DNA of 36,064 bases from Apostichopus californicus. Taxonomy: Eukaryota > Echinodermata > Holothuroidea > Aspidochirotida > Stichopodidae. Of the stretch, positions 13,198 through 22,339 are shown piece by piece. Location of the stretch: positions 1-36,064 of the forward strand of contig JAIPMN010041949.1 in NCBI GenBank assembly GCA_020650975.1, given 5' to 3'. The position numbers and the translations under genes are program-made. The notes under the pieces are model-generated. The model saw nothing but the letters and a program-made list of their open reading frames with translations, was not told where the DNA came from and did not search any database. Each line of letters opens with the position of its first letter. Within the stretch, counting starts at the first letter, position 1.

Positions 13198-13440
13198 CAG
13201 GTTCCAATGTCACGTACAAGATCTTTCAGTGACCGTAGCTTTCTGAATGCTGCATCACGTTTATGGAACTCCCTCCTGGTTGAACTTAGGTCTTTAGATT
13301 CTATTATTCTNNNNNNNNNNCGTTTGAACTTAGGTCTTTGGATTCTATTATTCAATTCAGGCGCTGTCTTAAAACGTTTCTTTCCTCTCAACTCTATTAG
13401 TATTTGCACCTTCAGCACCTGTAGAGTGCATTGAATAACT
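13198..13440 (+). pseudogene. Non-LTR retrotransposon 3' end (RT C-terminus), 5'-truncated
   Basis: The + strand reads VPMSRTRSFSDRSFLNAASR then LWNSLLVELRSLDSII, and after the N gap FRRCLKTFLSS. This is the conserved C-terminal tail of LINE reverse transcriptases of the CR1/L2/Jockey kind (…DRSF..AA.RLWNSL….F+..LKT.L). Nothing upstream of 13198 reads as RT, so the copy is 5'-truncated, as expected for target-primed insertion. A TTATTATTATGATTATAA tail follows at ~13470. The assembly gap splits the copy. Confidence 0.8.
13311..13320. other. Assembly gap (10 N)
   Basis: Ten Ns. The ~33 bases before the gap (ending attattct) and the ~33 bases just after it (gtttgaacttaggtcttt… onward) are almost the same, with about two differences. 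This suggests two contig ends that overlap rather than missing DNA. The reading frame of the LINE tail is continuous if the duplicated block is counted once. Confidence 0.9.
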
Positions 13441-14771
13441 TTTGTAGGAGTCTGCACATTATAAGACTAGTTATTATTATGATTATAAAATAATTTTATC
13501 TTTCCATCTTAGATGGCACTTACAAAGTATTTCCTCTGTTTTAACACCTTTTTTTTTTTTATACTTTATTGTTAAGCAAAGTACAATCATGCAGAGAATA
13601 ATGACATTTTCCTTTGTTAGTTTTTTCTAATATTATTTTCATTCAGCAGTAGTACTTTAAATAAAGTTGCAAAGAAACAAACCAAACCTGTGTAAAGAGA
13701 GGCTTAACTGTTAGGCTCAACTTTTTTAAAGTGAATCCTTTGTTTTGATTGTCATTGCAGAGTGTTATATAATTATCCAGTTTTTGTTTCATATATCTAA
13801 GTTTCTTTCCATAAGAAATGGGATCTATTATTTGTAATTGTTTGTGTGGGTCTGGTAATTGTTTGTATTGGGCCTCTGTTAGAATGTATATGCAATGATA
13901 TTAACTATAACCTTGCTCTGCAGTGAAACAATTGACTACTTCTTTCGTTATCATTCCTATATTATCGTTGATCATTCCTTGGTTATAAAAATTTTGCACT
14001 AATTTCCCTGTTTTGATATTAAGCCGAAACTTCTACTTGTTCAGAATGATTTCCAAATCTATGTACAGTAACTTTCATGTTTCAACTTTACAAAATGAGG
14101 AAACTTAAATCTCATGTGGCAGGCAAACATTCTGGAGATTGGAAATTAAAATAACTAAAAATCAAGCATCTGTATCAATATATGACCACTGAGAACATAC
14201 TATATGAAACAAAAACAGCTTAATTTCTTTGCCACACTGGGAACTGTATATTGCAACTTATGTGGATATGTGCAGGTCGCATGCAGACTTGCAGTGTGAG
14301 TACAATTTCCTGTGTACAGGTATGAGTACAACGTCCTGAGTAGGAGTCCCAGCATAAAGCTATCAGTACAGGCAGAGAAAAACATACTAATATGGTCTCA
14401 AGTTCTACAATAAGTCTTGTGCAAAGGTCATTGTTTAAACAATCTTGAGATAACCATCGCATCTCAAAATATTTATCAACACTAAGGCTACATTTTGCAT
14501 ACAGTTGTTCACAGTCAGATGGTTCCATACTCCTCCGAAGATAAATTCGGAATAATATTTAACATTCCATGAAAAGTAACTCTCACAAATGATATGCAGT
14601 TATAGGCAGATTTGAAAAGGAAACAGTACAGCATGATAGTATATTTAATTAATGATAGGATGAAACTTTTTGCAATAAATTTAATACTATAGAGTTAGTT
14701 GACCCGATTACAATTATTTGACTCAATATTAAAACCCTTCGATACCAAGTCTCATATTTGTTACTGAAAAA

Positions 14772-14891
14772 ATGCCGCCAGATGAAAACCTTGATATAAA
14801 TATAAACACCTTAAATGAAACAAACATGACGCCCTCTACTTACAAAAAGTTGTTTCGCAATGCCTCTTTAATGTCCGCTACATTCAAGCAG
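14772..14891 (+). CDS. Candidate short first coding exon of an unknown gene
   Basis: A 40-codon open frame starts at an ATG in good context (gaaaaaATGCCG) and runs without a stop to CAG/GTAATG, a plausible donor at 14892. The product begins MPPDENLDINI and ends LFRNASLMSATFKQ. I do not recognise it. It sits at the start of a CpG-enriched patch (14.77-15.42 kb) that has an ETS-like ACCGGAAAT at 14931 and another donor-like AA/GTAAGT at 15113, so a transcription start region is plausible. No following exon was identified; an open phase-0 stretch after the acceptor-like ttttag at ~16819 is a weak possibility. Confidence 0.2.
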
Positions 14892-15428
14892 GTAATGCCA
14901 AGTTGTTATTACGCCAAAGTGATGTAGCGCTACCGGAAATAACTGACTGACAGTACAGAAATTTCTGTGACTTGAACAAAATACACTCGCCTATCTGACC
15001 TGTTCGACGATTATACTTCACGCTGTGTAGGCATGTATTGTGTGGCCAAGTACTGTAGTGTTATTGCCGGTTAGCAAAGTAACACACGTCGTCTTCAACA
15101 AACAGGAACTAAGTAAGTTTGGCATACAGCCTCCAATATAGCATTAATATCACTGTGCACGCACTGCATTCAAACACTTACGTTGTGATTGGATCCTTCC
15201 ATAGATGATCACAGGTCTTACGAAGGATGTATTTTGTCATCAACCTTAAACGGTAGGCAAAAAAACTTCGCATCATTAAATTTAACTCGTTGAAAACTTG
15301 ACTTAACGTTAGACCTTTGCCTACAGTAGCCCATAACTTAGTTACGAATAGCCTAACGTTAGGTCTACCTATAAGCCTTTGGTGCCGAACCAAGTTAACC
15401 TTACTAAGAGTTAGACTAGCTTGGAAAT

Positions 15429-15772
15429 CAGTGGCGTAGGAAGGTACTTTTGAGTGGGGGGTGGGGGGGGCTGAAGACTGATGGCCGGCCTGGGGAGGGA
15501 TCTAAGGGGAGGGGGTTTCCCCATTTCCAGGTGGCCTCAGATGCAATTTGGTGCAATATAGCACACTTCAACACCCACTCCATTTTGTAAATAATTTTGC
15601 ATTTTCACCTGGACTTAGATGCAATTTGGTGCTCCAAATGAGATTTTTTTTCTCATTTGGAAATGAAAAAGGGGTTTTCTCACTTGCGAAGCGGGGGGGC
15701 GGAATGATACTTCCGCCCCCCATATTTTCACTGGGGGGGGCTGGCGCTCCCCCAGCCCCCGGTTCCTACGCC
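15429..15772. mobile_element. MITE-like element, 344 bp
   Basis: Starts CAGTGGCGTAGGAAGG and ends TTCCTACGCC; GGCGTAGGAA (15433-15442) is a perfect 10-bp inverted match to 15763-15772. GAAAT at 15424-15428 and 15773-15777 is a candidate target duplication. Inside are G-runs and C-runs and a ~79-bp spaced duplication around GATGCAATTTGGTGC (15540 and 15619). No real coding frame. Confidence 0.65.
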
Positions 15773-15918
15773 GAAATTGGATAGAGCTAGCCTAGCTTGA
15801 ACTAACTTTAAGTAAGCGTAAGATCAGATCAAATGTAAGGAAATATTTTTGGGTAGTAATTATAGAATACAGGGCAACTTGGGAGACTTCCTACACATAG
15901 CAGTAGCATGGACACTTC

Positions 15919-16390
15919 GAATTCCGGACACCTAAGCCTTAAAACACCCCAAAACTATATCTATTGGTATAAATCACCTGAAAATATACTTGATATGGTG
16001 GGAGAAGTGTGTTATAGTACGATACACGGCCAAACTTTCTTTCCTGCAAACTGTTTTCACGCTGTATTCCATGAATATTCTTGTGATTGTGGAACTGGTA
16101 TTTCTTTGCTAGAGTATTGCGAATATTCGGACACACAGTCCCACAGTGTGGCGCTGGTGATGAAATTGGTGGCGCAGTTGCTCTTTCAGTAATTATAACA
16201 GACTTCATAGATCTCCGTCATTTTATTGACAAATATGTAAGTATTTACTTGCACATGTCGGGTCATTTGGGAGAGAAAATAACTGTAGATTCGTACTTTT
16301 TGGTAAAAATTTGGCTCTTCCTGTAGGTTGTCATGGTGAAATCGTGCATTTCTTAGGGGTGTCCGAAATTCACAGTGTTCCGAAATTCGC
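15919..16390. repeat. Inverted-repeat unit with GAATTTCGGACAC motifs
   Basis: GAATTCCGGACACCTAAG (15919-15936) is inverted at 16352-16371 (CTTAGGGGTGTCCGAAATTC), with a 2-base gap and one mismatch. Related words occur at 16120 (GAATATTCGGACACAC) and again at 16379 (TTCCGAAATTCG). It may be a small DNA transposon or a decayed palindromic repeat. The two overlapping + frames and one - frame here are not supported as genes. Confidence 0.45.
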
Positions 16391-17280
16391 AACACTGACT
16401 ATAGTATGCGGATGACCAATCAATATTGCCAGATTTAATTGGCCTAGACCCGCTGTTGCCATATTCCAAATCCAAGTCAGCATAGCTGGGTTAACCCTAA
16501 TATTTACAAGAATCTGAGCCAAGAATATCCTGAGATCAAGTCTGTTTCCCAGATGGGGATTCTCCTATTTATTTTAACTGTAAATGAGGTAGCCTATGTG
16601 CATGAGTGTTATTTCCTTTCAAACGACATCATATAAAAATCTATTACTAACGTACATTGATTCACAAATTGTAATATAACTTATAAGGATGTGAAGTGGC
16701 GTTCTCAAAATGAAGTGAACGACGAAACAAATAAATTTGTTGCTATGTTAAACTGCTAAGAAGTAAATGGAGGTGTCCCACTGGGGCAGAACTAATTGTA
16801 TTTATGTATGTATTTTAGATTCTCCTGCAAGCAGGAACTCACAAAGAAGCCTCATTGGTTTATCAAAGCCGCAAGCTGACCGAAGTCAGTCTCTTAGATT
16901 CATATTTAACGTCCATTATTATGAGTCGTCAATTGTCAACAACTCAGTAACTGGACGAAATACATTAATCTTGGAGTGACTCGAACTCGGGACCTAAATT
17001 GACCTCGAATTGAATCCTTTACTGTAATATATATTTGGCCTAAGGCTATGTCTAGCAAAGGTTACTACATTCAAAAGTATGACACATCATTTGAACGCTA
17101 AACTATTTCCTTTAATTGACAAGAGTGAACATGTAACATACATTTCCAGTACATGTATATTGAACAAAATGCTTTACATCATATTCATTTCATTTGTATT
17201 GTAACACCCAGAGGTGGATCTGTGCCTGATGCATTGGTTATTTCCTGAGGGTTTGCAAAATGCATTACACCAGGCATAGT

Positions 17281-17560
17281 TTACCTGCGATCAAGTAAAT
17301 AAGCACCCCTTATTTACCTGATGGTTTGGATAAAATAAGTACCAGTGCAAAGCTCGATTAACCAACAATCAGGTAAATGAGCACCAGTGCATCACTTATA
17401 TAATCAACCATCAGGTGAATAAGTAACGAGCACATGCATCCTCATTGAACTGACAACCATGTAAATATGATCCAGTGCAACAGTCATTTAACCGATGATC
17501 TGGTCAATCACAAGAATGCCATGCTTATTAAACCAACGATTGGGTAAATAGCCTGCACCT
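17281..17560 (+). repeat. Degenerate minisatellite, ~40-46-bp units
   Basis: AACCAACAATCAGGTAAAT-like words recur near 17284, 17360, 17405, 17453, 17490 and 17531, each followed by a variant of AAGTACCAGTGCA. Units are diverged in sequence and length, so this is an old array. No coding meaning. Confidence 0.65.
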
Positions 17561-18110
17561 ATTCTAGTATTACCATCTATCACAATTCTCCTATTACCAG
17601 GGTGCCCTTCAGAAGTGTAACTCCTCGTTAAACTTAGCCCTAGCTAGTTAAGCCAGTGATCTCATCAGCATAGTTACAAATGCAGGATTCAGCATCCGGG
17701 AACACAATGTTTTAGCTAAGGATGCAAAACCTTCAAACTGCTTGCATCCGTCGGATGCAACTTTATTGTTTGGAGAAACAAACTCCAAGTACACACAATC
17801 ACAAATAAGCCTATGCCAAAACACTTTATGAATGAACATCTTTTCAAAAGAATACAAATTTCTTCCAATCCTTTAGATGATGGTTTGAAACCAATAAAAT
17901 CACAACAATCACCCGCAATTTGCTGGAATTAGCCATGATGTTTCCCAAATTTCCTGTAGTTTGATAATAGTCCCTTACACATCGTCTGCAAACGTTCTTG
18001 CATCTGCAGTACTCAATGACAAAAAATTATGCTGGTTTAACTGCAACTATTTGTCACGTTACTTTCCCCAGTGTAGCGATAGTAAAGTTGGTGGTATAGG
18101 ATACCATATG

Positions 18111-18240
18111 CAGGGGTGTATCCAGGATTTTCTAACCCGGGGGGCGCGAATTACTATCTAAGCGGAGCACCACCATCGGTTGGCGCGCAGCGTACAAGAA
18201 AATTTCTGGTTTGATACCCCCCAGATCACCGGAAATGGCA
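18111..18240 (+). repeat. Solo end of a CAGG…CCAGG element
   Basis: CAGGGGTGTATCCAGG at 18111-18126 followed by ACCCGGGGGGCGCG, the same order as the element end at 21221-21275 on the opposite strand. The other end is not seen. Probably a truncated member of the same short-element family. Confidence 0.5.
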
Positions 18241-18675
18241 CATCTCGGGCTTGAAAATGACCAACCAGATTACACTTTTGCCTGAGAACCAGGTATTTCC
18301 TAATAGTTTTTTTTTCATCCATAACCTTTTTGAAGATTTGTCACCAGTCACACATCATGTTTGACCTCATCGCATCTCTCGTGGGACATTGCTTTTGTAG
18401 GTCATTCTACGTCGCGGCCCACAATACCTGTTAGCCCCACTTTTTAATGTTTTAAGCCATTTATTTGTTCAGAATTTGAAAATTCACATTTCTCGTGAAA
18501 TAAATTCACTTTAAAACATACCCAAAATGTTGCACAAATTTTCATCTATGGACAACCAATATAAAAAAACCCTCCTTCAACCCCTAACAGACCGGTTAAA
18601 TTGCACGGGTGGAGGAAAGTATGTTTAAGAATGATAGTCGAAAATTCAGACACAGTTAATTTGTTGGTCAGGGGT

Positions 18676-19550
18676 GCTGATCAAATACTATTTCCCGATG
18701 CATCGTTGATGTCAAAACATGGCTGTCCGCTAACTATCTCAAACTCAATGAAGCAAAAACAGAATTCTTCATTGCGGCTTCCAGCTTCAATTTGAGGAAC
18801 CTGGACATGCTCAATATCAAGCTCCAGGTTAGTGACTCCCACATTCATGTTTCACCCATTATCCGTAATCTTGGATGTCATTTCGATGCCAATATGTCTC
18901 TCACGTCCCACGTAGATGCAGTTCGCAAATCCGTCTTGTACCACACTAAGAACCTGTGGCGCATACGACGCTTTATCACGACATCCACTTGCCACAGTGC
19001 GGCCAGAGCTTTAATAATTTCCCGTTTGGATTATTGCAACGCATTATTCACACAGTTATCAAACAGAGATGTTGACCGCCTACAACGCCTTCAGAATGGA
19101 GCTGCGAGGGTTGTGTTCGGTGTAAATTGAAGAGTCGATGCCCAGCCACTTCTCCGGTCTCTCCACTGGCTTAACATCAGAAAACGGATCATTTTCAAGA
19201 TGCTGCTCTATGTTTTCAAATCCCTGAACTGTCTGGCTCCTAGCTACATATCCGAACAGTTGACCCTCTACACCCCTGCTCGTGCATTATAAGATCTGCC
19301 ATGGACACATCCCGGCTCTCAGTTCCCCGTTGCAACACAGTCAGAGGTGAATGCCGCTTCCGAGTTTTCACTCCCAGAGAATGGAATAAACTACCCAGCC
19401 ACGTCAGGACCTCTCCCTCAACCAACAGTTTTAAGAAAGCTCTAAAAACGGTTCTGTTTTAATTTCATAATGTATCTCTTTGTACACGCTATGGTACGCA
19501 CTCTGTGCGTGAATAGCGTTCTAAATGCTGTTATTATTATTATTATTATG
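18676..19550 (+). pseudogene. Non-LTR retrotransposon reverse-transcriptase remnant (CR1/L2/Jockey-like)
   Basis: Clear RT C-terminal half: DVKTWLSANYLKLNEAKTEF (from 18711), the NLGCHFDANMSLTSHV block, RLDYCNALFTQLSNRDVDRL, RLQNGAARVV, then LLRSLHWLNIRKRI, LNCLAPSYISEQL, FRVFTPREWNKLPSHV and the terminal SFKKALKTVLF with stop at 19460. It is dead: an in-frame TGA at 19128-19130, a one-base frameshift and TAA near 19289-19293, and upstream only a degraded ADQ in place of the YADD catalytic box (18676-18684), in another frame. Endonuclease and most of RT are missing. A (TTA)n run at 19531-19549 marks the 3' tail. Confidence 0.88.
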
Positions 19551-19835
19551 TGTAGAGATCAGTGGCTCACTCGCCATCGCATGTTACTTTACGATGTTTG
19601 TTTACATTACATAATGATAATTGATGTGGTACAATGTGACAGCCGGGGTATAGATTTATAATAAATTATTATCAGACTGGTTGATTACGTGAGATGAGAC
19701 TTTGAGTTTTGTCAAGGTAGGAACTCAAGAAACTGACACACTAAAACAGTTTGTTTTAAAAATTATATTTATTAGCTTTTTAAGTTCAAATTAGCACTGG
19801 TCTTCAACGATCGCAAGTTGTTTTAAATCGCCAAA

Positions 19836-19965
19836 AAGGTGCACCAAATGGCGCCAATTGCATCCTCATTTTTCAAAAATCTGTACCTTGTGAGAGGGGC
19901 ACATCCCCCTCACACACCCCCCTGCGCCGCTAAAGCGACGCGATGGCTCCTTAGCAGCCATATAT
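19836..19965 (-). repeat. Fragment related to the 15.4-kb MITE-like element
   Basis: On the - strand GATGCAATTGGCGCCATTTGGTGC echoes the GATGCAATTTGGTGC core of the element at 15429-15772, and it is also followed (on +) by short C/G-run hairpins (GAGGGGCACATCCCCCTC). No clear ends were found. Treated as a degraded relative. Confidence 0.4.
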
Positions 19966-20214
19966 GGTTCGCGGGAAATTATACCTTCCTTGCCGGGAAA
20001 AAAATTATTTTTTACAGCCCTGCTAATGATGCTCCCAAACCTCCTTAAGTTTTAAATCTCATGGGTTAGAAATTAGTTTGGGGAAATACATGGGCGTCTG
20101 CAGAAAAAACATCAGGGGACAGATAATCCAAGTAGACTTTTGTATATGATGGGTCTGGGGTCCTCTCCCAGAAAACAATTATAGACTGCCACAAATGCGA
20201 TTTCCGTCCTATAT

Positions 20215-20824
20215 TTAAAGCAGCATTTTGCGTTTGGTCACCGTTTTCTACTTTTTTGACATGTCCATCGAGATTTTTACATATATCAATCACAAAACAG
20301 CAAACTAAGATATCAGCCAAGTTTTTCCCTGCCAACATCGTTAATTGGCGAGTAATTAAGGATATTTGCAGATAATGAGAAAAGTATCCACGACAAAATT
20401 CCACATTTAAAATTAATCACATAGAGTTCCCCAAACCCACTAGTTTGAATTCAACCAATCAGAGATGCAGGTTCAGTTATGAGCCGTTGCTAAAAATAGA
20501 TTCAAGACTTTGCATTGGTACAACCACATGGAACTCCCTGGTACAACTGCCATATAGACTGTACACAAAACAAGCTTGGTGTTGTATTACGTATTGGTCA
20601 ATGACGTTCGTAGTGTTTAAATATTCATATTATGGGCGAGGTTTATTGGGATCCCAATGTAAATATCTTGGAGAAAAACAAAGTTGAAAGTTGCAAATTT
20701 TTCGACTTTTATGCCACCATTTGAAGTAAGATTTAAATAGATAAGCTAGTTATGTATGTCGTTATGGCATAGTGGAGTCAGTGAGGTTGAGAAATATAGA
20801 AAAGGACGCAAAATGCTGCTTTAA
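20215..20824. repeat. Inverted repeat with perfect 19-bp arms
   Basis: TTAAAGCAGCATTTTGCGT at 20215-20233 is a perfect reverse complement of 20806-20824, with a weak extension inward (TTTTCTA on both arms). The 570 bp between have no recognisable gene. A - strand frame of 112 codons (20066-20404) overlaps the left arm and matches no family I know. Possibly a foldback element. Confidence 0.5.
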
Positions 20825-21010
20825 CAACTGTGGATAAATATATATGAGAACTGGACGTGAACTAGCTCAAATTGGCAACACACAGTGTGAGTTGTTAACG
20901 ATTGTTTTGTTCGCACTCAGTCCGTTTTGCTGACCACAAAGGAAAAATGGAAACGTCAAAAATGGAGTTGTCGGTGTAAGGGGTAGGCTGAGGCACACGA
21001 CCCTTCCGAA

Positions 21011-21022
21011 ATCCGCCACTGG
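21011..21022 (-). repeat. CCAGTGGCGGAT element terminus
   Basis: On the - strand this reads CCAGTGGCGGATTTCGGAAG, the same terminus type as 1-108, 1753-1861 and 15429. Only the end was recognised; the body to the left (20.9 kb) is not delimited. Confidence 0.4.
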
Positions 21023-21065
21023 CTACCCTGTGTATATAATAGGGATCAGCGCTGTAATAATTTCA

Positions 21066-21225
21066 CTGTTCCTCTATCTCTTCCCGGTGTCTTTGCGTTT
21101 TTCTTCTGCTCCCTCCTTTTCTCCTTTTTCTCTCTTTCTTCTTTTTCTTTTCCCTACCTTCCTCCTCTTTCCCCCCCTCTTTTTTCCCTTTTTTCTTCTC
21201 TCGTTTTTCTCTCCTCTTTTTCTTA
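21066..21225. repeat. Polypyrimidine tract (~160 bp)
   Basis: Almost pure C/T on the + strand (long TTTTCTCC/CTTTTTC runs). Open frames on both strands here (F/S/L-rich on +, K/E/R-rich on -) come from this low complexity only. Such tracts can form triplex (H-DNA) structures. Confidence 0.85.
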
Positions 21226-21275
21226 CCCGGGGGGCGCGCGCCCCCAAAGCCCCCCCCCCCCTGGATATGCTCCTG
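21226..21275 (-). repeat. Solo element end with GC-rich palindrome
   Basis: On the - strand it begins CAGGAGCATATCCAGG (21260-21275) and runs into a G-run, then the palindrome GGGGGCGCGCGCCCCC (21232-21247 region). It matches the 18111 end in layout (…CCCGGGGGGCGCG). It directly abuts the polypyrimidine tract. Confidence 0.55.
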
Positions 21276-22089
21276 ATATGTGTGCACTCTTGTCACATAG
21301 GTATGTTTTGACAACAAGCGGTCATGGTACGAAGATGCACTTGAATTGTTTCTGAGACTACCCAGTAAAATGTGAGTCATTGATTGTTTTGATCAGAAAA
21401 TGTTATGAATTGAGACAATCTATGAATTTTTTGGGGAAACTAACATCTCTGATGTTCGTTCCCTCTGCATTGAGAGTTGCTAATTGTAAAATGTGCATTC
21501 ATACCAAAGTAATTTCTTCATTGCAAACTTGCATAAATTTGTGCAGTCCTTTTGACCACATACTTCAAACAATTTTTGGGGTGCAACATTCATTTGTAAA
21601 CTACTGTACTACATGCATCGTAAAAAGTAGCCACTGAAGTTTGGGTTTTGTAATGGACATTACATAAGAAGTTATTTACATTCTATAATTTTGTAGAGCT
21701 GGATGTTTGCAAATACTGCAAAGCACCCAGGGTAAATTTTGGATCAGTCGCTCAATAGTTGGATGTAGTCCGCACTTCCCTAGCAACACGAAGGGCACAA
21801 TTGAAGTACGTAGGCAATGCAATCACTGAACTAGTTTTCTAAACCTGCCCAAGCATTTGTAAAACGAATCCAGTTCAGAGTTTCGATTTGGGAAAGGGAT
21901 TGTGGGGTAAATGGAAAAATACACAAAAACCTCACTCAGCATTCTTACCAATTTTTAGACCAAGAAGACTGCTAACATGCTTGTATGCAAGAAAATTTTT
22001 TTCTAAGATACACTCAAGTGTTTGCTGTATTGTAGGTACGGTGGTATGATCGTTTCTTCCCAGGTTTTGAGGATTTGTGCTGGGAAACT

Positions 22090-22325
22090 TACTCACCTTA
22101 CAACTTATTCACCTTACAACTTCCAACTCCCTCACTCAGATCTAACAGTGCTATTCTCCTAAAGCCACCAAAAATTGATAAACTAAGACATATGGCAAGC
22201 GTTCTTTTCAATTTGCGGCCCACAAACTCTGGAACACTTCCCCTCCCACATTAGGAATTCCGCTACCATAGACAATTTTTAAAGTGTCTTAAAAACTCAA
22301 TGCAATGGAATGGTCTATGGATTGA
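22090..22325 (+). pseudogene. Non-LTR retrotransposon RT C-terminal remnant, third copy
   Basis: A frameshifted version of the same LINE tail: PSLRSNSAILLKPPKIDKLR (22131-22189), then in another frame YGKRSFQFAAHKLWNTSPPT (from 22190), a TAG, FKVS, another stop and KLN. The order 'RS….LL..P…T.GKRSF.FAA.KLWN' identifies the family. At least one frameshift and two stops make it inactive. The small duplication of ATTCACCTTACAACTT near 22090-22120 is part of the decay. Confidence 0.72.
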
Positions 22326-22339
22326 CTGTTGAGTGTAAA

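Noticed and set aside
16819-16955. 45-codon open stretch after an acceptor-like TTTTAG, as a second exon for the 14772 candidate
   Set aside because: No similarity to any family; near a B-box-like word on the - strand (GAGTTCGAGTC, ~16980), so it may be repeat DNA.
17281-17560. CRISPR-like spaced repeats
   Set aside because: Units are degenerate and directly tandem with no unique spacers, and the genome is animal.
20066-20404. 112-codon - strand frame
   Set aside because: No recognisable motif, overlaps an inverted-repeat arm, and no codon or splice evidence supports it.
20500-20570. TWNSL-containing frame resembling an RT tail
   Set aside because: Only five residues fit the LINE tail; the surrounding frame does not.
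21030-21380. Overlapping 93- and 105-codon frames (F/S-rich and K/E-rich)
   Set aside because: Both come from the polypyrimidine tract and the adjacent C/G runs.
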